Shown here: piece after piece, positions 57,301 to 63,914 of the stretch
How the letters are laid out: each line of letters begins with the position of its first letter
Numbering within the stretch: the stretch's first letter is position 1
Assembly (NCBI RefSeq): GCF_003675385.1
Contig: NZ_RCWZ01000002.1
Span: 1,464,673 to 1,528,672, forward strand
Length of the DNA stretch: 64,000 nucleotides
Reading direction: 5' to 3'
Origin: Mucilaginibacter kameinonensis
GTDB taxonomy: Bacteria; Bacteroidota; Bacteroidia; Sphingobacteriales; Sphingobacteriaceae
Notes under the pieces: model-generated
What the model was told of the DNA's origin: nothing
Seen by the model: the letters and a program-made list of their open reading frames with translations, nothing else
The model's database searches: none
Translations under genes and position numbers: made by a program

Positions 57301-58964
57301 TAACCATAGGTAAACCTATGGATAATGTACAGATCTATATTCTGAACAAGGAAAATCAGCTAAGCCCGGTAGGCGTGTCGGGCGAGATCTGCATAGGCGG
57401 TATCCAGGTGGCAAGAGGATATTTGAACCAGTCTGAGTTAACAAACGAGAAATTCATAAAAGATCCGTTTGTTGAAACACCAGGCGCACGTTTATATCGC
57501 ACCGGCGATTTAGGACGCTGGCTGCCTGATGGAGATATTGAATATCTTGGTAGAATGGACGACCAGATTAAGATCCGTGGTTTCCGTATAGAGTTAGGCG
57601 AGATTGAAAATATATTACTTCAAAGCGGATTGGTTTCGCAGGCCGTTGTGTTATCAAAACCAGATATCGACGGTGTAAACAGGCTGATTGCCTATGTTAC
57701 ATCTGATACCGGGTATGATAAACCTGCCTTGATAACGTACCTGAGTGCTCATTTACCCGAGTATATGGTTCCCAAATTATGGGTATTGCTTGATAAAATG
57801 CCCGTAACAACTCATGGCAAGGTAGATAAACGTGCCCTGCCTGATGTTGACATGGCCGAACAGTTAAACTATAACTACGTAGCGCCGCGTAATAAAACAG
57901 AAGAAGGACTGGCAGCAATATGGCAGCGCCTTTTGGGTATCGATAAGATCAGTATCCATGATAACTTCTTTGAGTTGGGTGGCCATTCCATATTGGCTAT
58001 GCGGTTGATAGCCGCGGTTAAAAAGGAATTGAGCATCAATATTACCATCAGGGATCTGTTTATTAACCCAACAATTGCCAAGCTTTACCGTAGGTCGCAA
58101 AATCAAAATATTGATCTTACGCAATCGCTTATCCCAATAAAAACAACGGGTAATAAAACGCCGCTTTATATAGTTTGTGGCGCCGGTGGTACGGCGTTCA
58201 AGTTTAAGGATTTTGTAAACCTGCTTGATCCGGAGCAGCCTGTTTATGGTCTACAACAGCCTTTACACATCAGTAATCCCGCTGATTTTCCGGATACTAT
58301 AGAGGGGATTGCGGAGAGATACGTAACAGAAATGCTGTTGGATAACCCTTATGGCCCTTACGCATTGGCTGGTCATTGCCTTGGCGGTATGATAGCTGTT
58401 GAAATGGCCAGTCAGCTTCAGGCTATGGGTAAAAAGATCTCCATGCTTGCCATGTTTGACGCGGATGCGAAACCATTGATAGAAGCCGTGACCGAACAGG
58501 CTAATAACAATTTACCGTCATTGGTTAAAAGATCAGTTTCGGTAATATCTACAAAGGTTAAGTTTGAGCTGTTTTTATTAATGAAGCACCCTAAACAGGC
58601 TATTATGTATAAAGCCAGGAAAATAGGTCCGCTGTTTAGTAATACCGAATCAAAACTGGCGAATGTAGATCAGGACATTTTTGACAGGATTACGCTGCAA
58701 ATAAAAACCGCTGCCGATAATTACCAGATAAAGCCTTACAACGGTGAGATAATTTTGTTTAACGCGACACAGCAGTATTACTTTATTGATAAGGTTAACA
58801 AGATCATTTACAAGGAGCTGGAAGTTAATTTTGAAAGTAAAAACGCATGGAAAGATTATGCTCAATCTGTTAAAATACATGAAGTTAAAGGGGAGCATTC
58901 AACAATTTTTGATGAGTTGAACGCAAGAGAGTTTTCTGAAATATTACAACACTATTTAGGTTAA
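45351..58964 (+). CDS. NRPS 3, termination: docking-C(DCL)-A(Ser)-T-C-A(Lys)-T-C-A(Asp)-T-C-A-T-TE
   Basis: Four-module synthetase of 4537 residues. Residues 1-62 resemble a TubC-type docking domain. The first C domain opens with YRLSGLQEGMLFHSLY, the DCL type that accepts a D-residue donor, matching the epimerase ending NRPS 2; its HHILFDG is at 212. C2, C3 and C4 HH motifs are at 1255, 2300 (HHIASDA) and 3349. YTSGSTG cores are at 680, 1730, 2777 and 3828; carriers Ser1073, Ser2118, Ser3163 and Ser4213. Pocket codes: A1 DVWHLSLIDK (exact Ser), A2 DTESIGSVCK (Lys-like), A3 DLTKVGHIGK (exact Asp), A4 DANIIAGVCK (unassigned). The thioesterase (about 4255-4537) has GHCLGG with Cys4343 in the nucleophile position and GEHSTIF for the His. 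It releases, perhaps cyclises, the product. Confidence 0.95.
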   Translation: MEIGEFLLNLEKMNFSLSVDNEKLNLNANKNKVTQEQINAVKNNSEIINFIKTHKDELIRYISNLPKLSAGNQKNVVSIYRLSGLQEGMLFHSLYNEQFGSYIEQFTCDIINADLDVLKAAWAEVIARHTILRTGFYYESFSIPVQCVYRDVTLPIAEFDYSELDASSQITAFDEFLITDRERGFDFDKPPLMRISLFRLNDSRYRMLWSFHHILFDGWSLPVLMSEFLEAYELLLRGQALAQTPEDKYEDFIRFLERRDKWAEESYWRTYLQGVSEGTSLPFVKKTNAALLKAKFLSVSKIFDKDSSALINAFVKKHRITLNTLMQGVWALLLNRYTGNQNVLFGTVVSGRPDELPAVEQRVGLFINTIPFKATFDNQEIINWLQGLQADQAASRNFQHATLQNIKAWTGVKIDLFDSILVFENYPVNKSINAKQWSLKVENANTYEQTNYPLTILIADADGLNFTFNYNSDLLETSYVQSIVDQFTYVISQVTEGAVKTLNEISILTPAEASILAGFNNTAASYPADKNLVSLFEEQVKKTPDAVAVKFEGDALTYQELNERANQLARYLHLQGVVKETLVPICLERSLEMLIGIIGILKAGGAYIPVDPEYPVDRIAYMLNDSAAKIVLSSGAGTSKLQVGPLQIIELDKDWEQISKQDNSNLDTIITVDQLAYVIYTSGSTGKPKGAMNEHGGVVNRLAWTQSYFGLTHEDTVLQKNTFSFDVSVWELLWPVLTGAKLVFAKPGAQGDSLYLKSVIESQNVTLLHFVPSMLSVFLLDIEKGDCRELKHVLCSGEALATAQVKLFRSKLPHVALHNLYGPTEAAIDVTYWSDLEKDPNLEIVPIGAPVSNTQIHIRNASGELSPIGVLGEICIGGVQVARGYLNQPELTKDKFIADPYSEDKNARLYRTGDQGRWLPDGNIEYLGRIDDQVKIRGYRIELGEVEQVLLQSENVRQAVVLATADKQGTKRLTAYVVMEEAAYDKQELQNYLGERLPEYMVPRLWVRLDSLPLTPNGKTDKKALPEAEATQEESYTAPETTTEKQLAKIWEELLGVEEIGTRDNFFELGGHSLLAMRVISQVRRELNKELKIRDLFVYPTIADLAKQLEVENTTAEGAIQKAEPKPEYIPLSYSQERLWFIDRLEGSVQYHIPAVLKLTGEVNINALENALKEVVERHEVLRTVIREHEGQGYQYIKANNWTLKQSVINDNKAELQAYISQEVNRPFDLSQDDMLRAELIETAKDEYVLLLVLHHIAADGWSMPVLVTEFSQLYSSYNNNEPIQLKAPEIQYADYAIWQREYLDAEKLQSKLSYWEEKLAGTTTLELPTDHMRPAVQSSRGSVYEFTIAKEQAEQLKQLSLEQGATLYMTLLAIFKVLLYRYSGQDDICVGTPVANRDREETAELIGFFVNTLAIRTNLNGEDTFNTLLSQVKQTTLEAYGHQEVPFEKVVEAVVKERDLSRSPLFQVMFVLQNTGVIPTLELGDIKITGERAGDYSSKYDLSYNAEETKEGIRIVAEYNTDLYEAATIERMASHYIELIASVLNEPNATPIDKLQLLSKTEEEQLQSFNETGAAYPKGENIVSLFEKQVQESPTATALVFEGKAVNYQELNERSNRIAHYLKAEGVQTGSLVAICIERGINMMAGILGILKAGAAYVPVDMDYPKERISYILEDTQASIILSSSTWKANLTGVNAQVIELDSNEEIKTQGSENINVAIEPSQLAYVMYTSGSTGKPKGVMVEHQSIVNYCNGFVNYFGITAADNVLQQSSVSFDTMCEEIYPALISGAKVVIVKEGGKDVDAIKHLLATEGITILSATPTVIAYLNKESANNNIDIQSLRYIISGGELLQPGFIDHLYPATKVVNSYGPTEGTVCASYYTLEDISNAALIGSPVSNTQIYIINQGSELSPIGVPGEICIGGVQVARGYLNQPELTKDKFIADPYSEDKNARLYRTGDQGRWLPDGNIEYLGRIDDQVKIRGYRIELGEIEQALLQNENVRQAVVLAKADKQGIKRLTAYVVMDETAYDKQELQNYLGERLPEYMVPRLWVRLDSLPLTPNGKTDKRALPEAEANQEESYTAPETTPEKQLAKIWEELLGVEKIGTKDNFFELGGHSLLAMRVISQVRRELNKELKIRDLFVYPTIADLAKQLEVEDTTTEGTIQKAEPRPEYIPLSYSQERLWFIDRLEGSVQYHIPGVLKLEGVLDAGSLEQAIREVVNRHEVLRTVITEHDGHGFQFVKPAGQWKLSRTSSENDAALNSYVNTFIEKPFDLSADNMLRAELISIDNNSHVLVMVIHHIASDAWSLPIIVDEIAALYSAYSSGNQLHLTEPALQFADYALWLRDNLHEDKLEEKLQYWKSKLQDAVPLQLPTDHVRPANNSSKGSTLTFNIDKKLSDSLQLLSQEHSATLYMTLLSAFNVLMYRYSGQDDICVGTSIAGRPNPELERLIGFFVNTLVLRNHINSDESFSKLLAQVKQTTLEAYEHQEVPFEKVVEAVVKERTAGVSPLFQVMLVLGNTPTVPELKLSGLGLSGFDYEQSAVKFDLTFFVNETPDGLQCAVQYRTDIFSSVRIETMVQHFCALLASAVAEPEMPVGKLEMLDLSQKENLLTLGRSVCLYPADKTIADIFENIVSKSPTVNAVTYEGQSISFDELNKRSNRLAHHLQRYGVGADTLVPLYTDRGISMIIGIMGVLKAGAAYVPIDTDYPLERVNYILEDTNAKIAVSSPKFADNLADISEWLKVVELDEQNWELAAEPETNVIRVISPDNLAYVIYTSGSTGKPKGVQITQQNIVDYVYGLDDRIGIGACKTFGLMSTIATDLGNTVLFSSLLFGGTLHVFSKETLSHIEALHTYFEDNRIDCIKIVPSHWKALSADEPLVPARMLVFGGESLSTEIVSRIRQYSDCRIINHYGPTETTIGKLLYEVNDANHTVIPIGRPFANTQTYVLNKDLQLCPIGVPGQLFIGGTGLAKGYQGQVALTAEKFIVDPYSNANALIYQTGDAVQYNAEGNIEYLGRVDDQVKIRGYRVEPGEISRILEQSRLVSQAVVLARLDKQGNNQLVGYVVASGEFDRAVIIAALKEQLPEYMIPAYLVELKEIPLTAAGKINRKLLPDPEVEVSAERDNKPATEIEIKLAAIWQDILEMESIGVHDDFFELGGHSLLAVRLISAVRKAFMVELPISDVFDYPTVSKLSTRLSVDKVDENVTTIGVQQRPEHIPLSFSQERLWFIDRLEGSVQYHLPAVLRLTGKLNIPALTSAFQHIVGRHEVLRTVIREHEGRGYQYIKPAGGWLLEQSSLEEIETVGINLQDYVQRQINRPFNLSQDHMLRAELIQTGTEAYILLLTMHHIASDGWSTSILVRELGVLYKAFASGTELETSELPALPIQYADYAIWQRNHLQSDLLEQKLSYWKDKLEGISAIQLPTDYRRPLIRSNQGLTEAVLIDKALVDGLNALSRKQGTTLYMTLLSAFVVLLYRYSGQEDISVGTPVSGRSHQEIEGLIGFFINTLVLRNNVQAGEAFTKLLEQVKHTTLEAYNHQEVPFEKVVEAVVKERDMSHSPLFQVMFTLQNTPEIPELTLADVTLSAETAEDTTSKFDISLNLIETVDGLVGGLTYNTDLFKAETMERMIGHFTAILQSVVKSPAEIIGRINMLSSNEEQQQLKNFNATAADYPTDKSVLEIFEQQVAQTPEAVAVTFEDETLTYQQLSDNANSLAKYLQAHGVKTETIVPVCVERSIEMIVGILGVMKAGGVYVPFDPEYPQDRIDYMLKDTGANLVVSSSACSNKFAKANIPVVELDRHWTDVAKYDADKLNSSITAEQLAYIIYTSGSTGRPKGVMIEHRSVVNLVLAHKRDLKLKHGTRFLQFASFGFDASCNEIFSTLLTGGCLVMCTKESLLSADEFSLLLLKQKVEIAILPPAFQQFIENVPGTLRVVISAGEALNEAATKHIQLQGVEVLNGYGPTECTVCAAQTHQPIRPDGIITIGKPMDNVQIYILNKENQLSPVGVSGEICIGGIQVARGYLNQSELTNEKFIKDPFVETPGARLYRTGDLGRWLPDGDIEYLGRMDDQIKIRGFRIELGEIENILLQSGLVSQAVVLSKPDIDGVNRLIAYVTSDTGYDKPALITYLSAHLPEYMVPKLWVLLDKMPVTTHGKVDKRALPDVDMAEQLNYNYVAPRNKTEEGLAAIWQRLLGIDKISIHDNFFELGGHSILAMRLIAAVKKELSINITIRDLFINPTIAKLYRRSQNQNIDLTQSLIPIKTTGNKTPLYIVCGAGGTAFKFKDFVNLLDPEQPVYGLQQPLHISNPADFPDTIEGIAERYVTEMLLDNPYGPYALAGHCLGGMIAVEMASQLQAMGKKISMLAMFDADAKPLIEAVTEQANNNLPSLVKRSVSVISTKVKFELFLLMKHPKQAIMYKARKIGPLFSNTESKLANVDQDIFDRITLQIKTAADNYQIKPYNGEIILFNATQQYYFIDKVNKIIYKELEVNFESKNAWKDYAQSVKIHEVKGEHSTIFDELNAREFSEILQHYLG
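47922..50585 (+). repeat. NRPS cassette copy D
   Basis: Covers the C-terminal subdomain of the Ser-type A domain, its carrier, the next C domain and the N-terminal half of the second Lys-type A domain. The Ser pocket core just upstream is unrelated to the cores flanked by the other copies. Boundaries estimated by eye. Confidence 0.8.
51078..51945 (+). repeat. NRPS cassette copy E (partial)
   Basis: Covers the C-terminal subdomain of the second Lys-type A domain, its carrier and only the first 25 or so codons of the next C domain. Similarity breaks abruptly after the GSVQYHIP motif, where a different C domain (with HHIASDA) begins. The sharp edge looks like a recombination junction. Confidence 0.75.
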
Positions 58965-58979
58965 TAGATCGCAAAAAGA

Positions 58980-60782
58980 ATGGGATTAACAATTAAGGAC
59001 AGATTGGTCGCATACCGTAATCTTCCAAAGTTTTTTAGCCTGGTTTGGAAAGTTAGCCCCCGGCTAACTTTATGTAATATCGTTATCAGGATTTTGCAGG
59101 CAATTATTCCGCTTGGTTTACTTAGCGTAGGTAAGTACATCATTGACGAGGCTATTGCCATAACGCATAATAGGGCGCTGTCATATGATTATCTCTGGAA
59201 ATTGATTGCCATTGAATTTATACTGATCCTGGTATTAATTATACTTGGCAAAGTCACGTCGCTTATTGACGAACTTTTAGGTGAGCGTCTTACAAATGAC
59301 ACCACCAACATGATCATGGAGCATGCCGCTAAGCTGGACCTGGTGCAGTTTGAAAACTCGCAGTTTTATGATAAGTTGGAAAGGGCAAGGCAACAAACTA
59401 CCGGTCGTGCCATTTTGTTAACGCACGTATTTAGCCAGGTTCAGGATATGATCACCATTACCTCATATGTAGTGGTGTTGGTAGCCTTTAATCCATGGAT
59501 AATCGTAATCCTTTTATCGGTTACATTACCATCGTTACTGGGCGAATTTTATTTCAATAATAAAAACTACAGCTTAATACGCAGTCAAACACAGGCCAGG
59601 CGCGAGCTTGACTATTTAAGCCTGGTGGCCAGCAGCGACGTGGCAGCCAAAGAGGTGAGGTTATTTGATCTCTCGGGCTTTTTTATCGGCCGATTCAAAA
59701 ATATTTCCCACAATCTTTATGATGCCAAGCAGAAATTCGGCGTAAAACGACTTGTCATAAGTTCTTTGATAAGTATTCCGGGAGTAGTAGGGTTTTACAT
59801 CGTGTTTTTTTATATCGTGCAACGTGTACTACAGGGTAGCCTTACAATAGGCGGATTAACCCTTTTATTAGGAACCATAAGGCAGTTAGGTGGTTTAGTA
59901 CAAAACAGCGCCAAACGGTTCAACGCCGTAGCACAGGGGGCAATTTACCTTACCGATTTCTTTGATTTCTTTAAGATTGCACCTACCATCACAATCCCCA
60001 ATAATCCACGGCCCTTTCCCGATCCTGTTTTATCAGGCTTCACCTTTGAAAATGTTGGATTTAAATATACCAACTCCGATAAATGGGCTAACAGGCATCT
60101 GAATTTTACGCTTCGCCCCGGCGAGAAACTGGCATTAGTGGGGGAGAATGGTGCAGGTAAAACAACACTGGTAAAGCTTTTGGTAAGGTTATATGATCCT
60201 ACAGAAGGCCGTATAACACTTGATGGCTATGATCTAAAGGAATATAACATCGAGGATATCAGGAGACAGATGGGCATCATCTTCCAGGATTTTATCAAAT
60301 ACCAAATGCCTGCATCAGTAAATATAGCTGTGGGGGATATAACAGGGATTGATCAGGAAGACCTTATTACTAGCGCTGCAAAGCAAAGCCTGGCACACCC
60401 GATAGTAGACAGGTTGCCAAAAAAATATCAGCAAATGCTAGGGACTCATTTTGAAACCGGCGTTGAGCTATCGGGCGGGGAATGGCAGAAAGTAGCGCTT
60501 GCCAGGGCTTATATGCGTAATGCACAGATCGTGATCCTGGATGAGCCAACGGCCGCCTTGGATGCGCGTTCGGAGTACGAAGTATTTAAACGTTTTTCGG
60601 ATATCACCGAAAAGAAAACCGCGGTGCTTATCTCTCACCGTTTTTCAACAGTACGCATGGCCGATAGGATCATCGTACTGGATAAAGGAGAGATCCTGGA
60701 AATAGGAAGCCATGAAGAACTTTTACAAAAAGGCGACCGCTATGCCGAGTTATTTGAGCTACAGGCAGCCGGCTACAAATAA
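58980..60782 (+). CDS. ABC exporter, fused permease-ATPase
   Basis: A 600-residue half-transporter that would act as a dimer in the inner membrane. The transmembrane domain (about residues 1-330) has roughly six hydrophobic segments. The ATPase has Walker A GENGAGKTT at 388-396 with Lys394, signature LSGGEWQ at 497 and Walker B ILDEPTAALD with Asp521/Glu522, plus the switch His (ISHRFST). There is no N-terminal peptidase domain, so it is not a leader-cleaving bacteriocin exporter. It starts 15 bases after the last NRPS gene and most likely exports the nonribosomal peptide. Export of a polysaccharide precursor is less likely as Wzx is already encoded. Confidence 0.9.
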   Translation: MGLTIKDRLVAYRNLPKFFSLVWKVSPRLTLCNIVIRILQAIIPLGLLSVGKYIIDEAIAITHNRALSYDYLWKLIAIEFILILVLIILGKVTSLIDELLGERLTNDTTNMIMEHAAKLDLVQFENSQFYDKLERARQQTTGRAILLTHVFSQVQDMITITSYVVVLVAFNPWIIVILLSVTLPSLLGEFYFNNKNYSLIRSQTQARRELDYLSLVASSDVAAKEVRLFDLSGFFIGRFKNISHNLYDAKQKFGVKRLVISSLISIPGVVGFYIVFFYIVQRVLQGSLTIGGLTLLLGTIRQLGGLVQNSAKRFNAVAQGAIYLTDFFDFFKIAPTITIPNNPRPFPDPVLSGFTFENVGFKYTNSDKWANRHLNFTLRPGEKLALVGENGAGKTTLVKLLVRLYDPTEGRITLDGYDLKEYNIEDIRRQMGIIFQDFIKYQMPASVNIAVGDITGIDQEDLITSAAKQSLAHPIVDRLPKKYQQMLGTHFETGVELSGGEWQKVALARAYMRNAQIVILDEPTAALDARSEYEVFKRFSDITEKKTAVLISHRFSTVRMADRIIVLDKGEILEIGSHEELLQKGDRYAELFELQAAGYK

Positions 60783-60846
60783 AAAATTGCCAAAACCTTA
60801 CACCGATAAAGACATTTACCTATATAAATAACATAACACTCGTAAG

Positions 60847-61689
60847 ATGGAATTGACCTCATCAACCTTAATTACCGCATTAATTTTAACTAAAAACGAA
60901 GAACCTAATCTCAAGCGGGTTCTCGACAGGTTAACCTGGCTTCAACGGGTTGTTATTCTGGATAGTTTTAGTACTGATGCTACATTGGACATTGCTAATT
61001 CCTATCCCAACGTTGAAGTTTTTCAACGCAAATTTGATACACATGGCAACCAGTGGAATTACGGGCTTTCATTACTTAAAAGCAAATGGGCGTTAACACT
61101 TGATGCCGATTACGTACTTACGCCGGAGTTTATACAGGAAACCCAAAACATTATCGCCAATCCGCAAAATGAAGCCTATGAGACCACGTTCAGGTTTTTA
61201 GTTTTCGGAAAAAAGCTTTCCGGCGATAATACAACGCCCCGCCCTGTTTTATTTGACATTAATAAATGTATTTATTACGATGATGGGCATACCCAGCGTT
61301 TAAAAATTAACGGGTCTACTGGTATGTACAAATCGTATATCTTACATGACGACAGAAAATCGCTGTCACGCTGGTTAAGTAACCAGGATGGCTATGCCAT
61401 TAAAGAAAGTAAAAAACTGGTCAATGAATCGACATCAGGAATGCCGTTAAGTGGCAGGATTCGTAAAACAAAGGTATTTGCCCCGTTTTTAGTTTTCTTT
61501 CATTGCCTGTTTGTTAAAAGGCTGATCTTTAACGGCTGGGCAGGGTGGCACTATACACTTCAGCGAACCATGGTTGAGATACTGCTCGCTATCCGATTGA
61601 TTGAAGATGAAAAGCTTGCCGAAAAGCCGGAATCTGCACCAACGTTAACCATCGTTCCGGACGATTTAAAATCCAACCTGGTTAAATAA
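60847..61689 (+). CDS. Family 2 glycosyltransferase, WaaE-like
   Basis: A 280-residue GT-A enzyme beginning ALILTKNEEPNLKRVLDRL, with LDSFSTDATLDIA and LTLDADYVL (D-x-D near residue 85), the layout of WaaE/KdtX-type beta-glucosyltransferases. A hydrophobic, basic segment (FAPFLVFFHCLFVKRLIFNG) near residues 205-225 may attach to the membrane. First gene after the ABC exporter, 64 bases downstream; here the polysaccharide function of the locus resumes. It could alternatively glycosylate the peptide. Confidence 0.85.
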   Translation: MELTSSTLITALILTKNEEPNLKRVLDRLTWLQRVVILDSFSTDATLDIANSYPNVEVFQRKFDTHGNQWNYGLSLLKSKWALTLDADYVLTPEFIQETQNIIANPQNEAYETTFRFLVFGKKLSGDNTTPRPVLFDINKCIYYDDGHTQRLKINGSTGMYKSYILHDDRKSLSRWLSNQDGYAIKESKKLVNESTSGMPLSGRIRKTKVFAPFLVFFHCLFVKRLIFNGWAGWHYTLQRTMVEILLAIRLIEDEKLAEKPESAPTLTIVPDDLKSNLVK

Positions 61690-61737
61690 TCCATCAGCTG
61701 TTGCATATTTGCATCCTCTTATATCTATCACTACCTT

Positions 61738-62859
61738 ATGAAAATACTGCACATTATACCTGCTTATAAACCTGCTTACGGATACGGAGGTCCAACGGAA
61801 TCTGTATCGCGCTTGTGCGAAGGATTAGCGGCTAACGGGCATGATGTTGATGTTTATACCACTACTGCTAACGGAAAAACCGAACTGGATGTAGCGCCTG
61901 GGGCCGTAACAAATGTAGAGGGGGTTAACGTAACTTATTTTAAACGCATTACCGGCGATCATACGCATGTAAGCCCTACCTTATGGCGCATGCTTTTCAA
62001 AACCGCTAACCATTATGATGTGATCCATATCCATTCATGGTGGAGTATTTTAAGTGTGGTAGCTGCACGGATTGCCTTATTCAGTAAAACCAAAGTGATC
62101 CTTGCGCCCCGCGGTATGTTGAGTGAGTACGTATTTGAAACCGGAAACAGTGGTTATAAAAAATTGATCCATAAGTTTGGCGGGCGCAAAATTTTGAAGA
62201 AATGCGTATTGCACGCTACCGCCCAGTCCGAATATGTTGAATGCCGAAAATTGATCCCCGGGTGGGAAGGTTTTGTTTTACCCAATATTTTATCGTTACC
62301 CGATATTGAGATAAAGGAAACAGACAATGAGCGCTTCACGGTTATTTTTATGTCGCGCATTCACCATAAAAAAGGACTTGAAAAATTGTTTGCAGCCATA
62401 AGTCAACTTTCGTTTGACCTGAAACTGGTTATTGCCGGCGATGGTGACGAAACCTACGTTCAACAACTGAAACAACTTGCTGATGAGCTGAAGATAACTT
62501 CAAAAATTGAATGGTTAGGCTGGGTAAACAGGCAGGAGAAATTTGAACGCCTCAACCAGTCGGACTTGTTTATTCTGACATCCTTAAATGAAAACTTCGC
62601 TAATGTGGTAGTGGAATCCTTACACATGGGTACTGCCGTTTTGATCTCTGAAAATGTAGGCCTTTCTGATTTTGTTAGCGAGAACAACCTCGGCTGGATT
62701 TGCACATTAAATACCGACAGCATTATAGAAAAACTAAGCGAAGCTTATCTTGGGAAACAAAAATTAGATTACATCCGCAAACATGGCCGCGAAATTATCA
62801 GGACAACATTTCACGAGCAGGTATTGATTGCGAAGTATTACGAAGAATATTTAAAATAG
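61738..62859 (+). CDS. Family 4 glycosyltransferase
   Basis: A 373-residue GT4 enzyme with N-terminal IIPAYKPAYGYGGPTESVSRLCEGL, an acceptor-side IHIHSWWS motif, LAPRGMLSEY, the donor-domain FMSRIHHKKGLEKLFAAI and ENFANVVVE (E-x7-E) followed by GTAVLISENVGLSDFV. These are canonical for exopolysaccharide GT4 transferases. Specificity unknown. The following 107-base gap is one of the larger ones in the series. Confidence 0.88.
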   Translation: MKILHIIPAYKPAYGYGGPTESVSRLCEGLAANGHDVDVYTTTANGKTELDVAPGAVTNVEGVNVTYFKRITGDHTHVSPTLWRMLFKTANHYDVIHIHSWWSILSVVAARIALFSKTKVILAPRGMLSEYVFETGNSGYKKLIHKFGGRKILKKCVLHATAQSEYVECRKLIPGWEGFVLPNILSLPDIEIKETDNERFTVIFMSRIHHKKGLEKLFAAISQLSFDLKLVIAGDGDETYVQQLKQLADELKITSKIEWLGWVNRQEKFERLNQSDLFILTSLNENFANVVVESLHMGTAVLISENVGLSDFVSENNLGWICTLNTDSIIEKLSEAYLGKQKLDYIRKHGREIIRTTFHEQVLIAKYYEEYLK

Positions 62860-62966
62860 CCCTCTTTTCTTTCAACTATTTACCATTCAGGTAAACATCA
62901 CCATATTTCTTTTTGGTGAGCATATATTCTTGTATCTATTAAAAACTAAAAATCACATTGAAAATT

Positions 62967-63884
62967 ATGAAACCAACCTTACTCATTCTGGCGGCAGGTA
63001 TGGCCAGCCGTTACGGCAGCATGAAACAAATTGACGGTTTTGGCCCTAACGGCGAAACCATTATTGATTATTCTATCTATGACGCTATTAAAGCGGGCTT
63101 TGGAAAAGTATGCTTCATCATTCGCGAAGAATTTGCCGATAATTTTAAGGCCATATTTGAACCAAAACTACAGGGCCTCATCGAAGCCGATTATGTTTTT
63201 CAAAGCTATGACCTAACGCCATTCGGTATCGATAAAACTATTGAGCGTGCAAAACCATGGGGTACTGCTCATGCTGTTTTGGCAGCACGTGATGCGGTAA
63301 AAGAGCCATTTTGCGTAATTAATGCCGATGACTATTACGGCTATGATGCTTTTGAAAAAATGGTTGAGTTTTTAACTACTGAGGTTGCAGAAGATCAATA
63401 TTCATTGATCGGATACCAGATCAACAATACCCTCTCTGAAAATGGTTCGGTATCGCGTGGGGTATGTAAGGTGGATGAAAACGGTAACATGGTACAGATA
63501 AATGAGCGTGCCGAAGTTTATTTTAAAGAGGATGGCGGCATAGCCTACAAAGATGAGACCGGCGAACACGATTTACCGGCCGATACCCGCGTATCAATGA
63601 ATTTCTGGGGTTTTACACCGGCGGTTTTTGAGCAAAGCAAGCCAATGTTTACCAGGTTTGCGCAGGCCAATGAGGATAAGCCTAAAGCTGAATTTTATAT
63701 TCCGCTGGTTGCTGATGAGTTGATTAAAACAGGAGCTGCAAGCTTTAAAGTTATCCCAACAAAATCAAAATGGTTTGGAGTTACTTATGTAAATGATAAG
63801 GATATTGTTAAGGAAAGCATTTCAAAGCTGGTAGAAAACGGAACCTATCCGTTGAACCTCTGGAATGATGTTTTAGTAAAGTAA
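62967..63884 (+). CDS. Sugar-phosphate nucleotidyltransferase-like protein
   Basis: A 305-residue protein (from the ATG at 62967) with the N-terminal nucleotide-binding signature LILAAGMASRYGSMKQ and metal-binding INADDYYG near residue 115, as in NTP-transferase enzymes that activate sugar 1-phosphates. A GTAHAVLAA segment also fits. A TTG three codons upstream (62958) would add MKI, but the ATG start gives the usual MKPTLLILAAG beginning. It precedes a UDP-sugar dehydrogenase gene, which suggests supply of a nucleotide sugar to the locus. Exact substrate not visible. Confidence 0.82.
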   Translation: MKPTLLILAAGMASRYGSMKQIDGFGPNGETIIDYSIYDAIKAGFGKVCFIIREEFADNFKAIFEPKLQGLIEADYVFQSYDLTPFGIDKTIERAKPWGTAHAVLAARDAVKEPFCVINADDYYGYDAFEKMVEFLTTEVAEDQYSLIGYQINNTLSENGSVSRGVCKVDENGNMVQINERAEVYFKEDGGIAYKDETGEHDLPADTRVSMNFWGFTPAVFEQSKPMFTRFAQANEDKPKAEFYIPLVADELIKTGAASFKVIPTKSKWFGVTYVNDKDIVKESISKLVENGTYPLNLWNDVLVK

Positions 63885-63914
63885 TCTAACTTAAAAACAC
63901 ATAAATAGTAAAAT

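Noticed and set aside
58980..60782. Bacteriocin exporter with leader peptidase
   Set aside because: No N-terminal C39 peptidase domain and no precursor-peptide gene nearby; the neighbours are NRPS genes.
22341..60846. Insertion sequence or att sites at the NRPS edges
   Set aside because: I looked for transposase genes and flanking repeats at both junctions and saw none; spacing is operon-like.
62958..62966. TTG start for the nucleotidyltransferase
   Set aside because: The ATG at 62967 gives the standard family N-terminus; the TTG only adds three residues.
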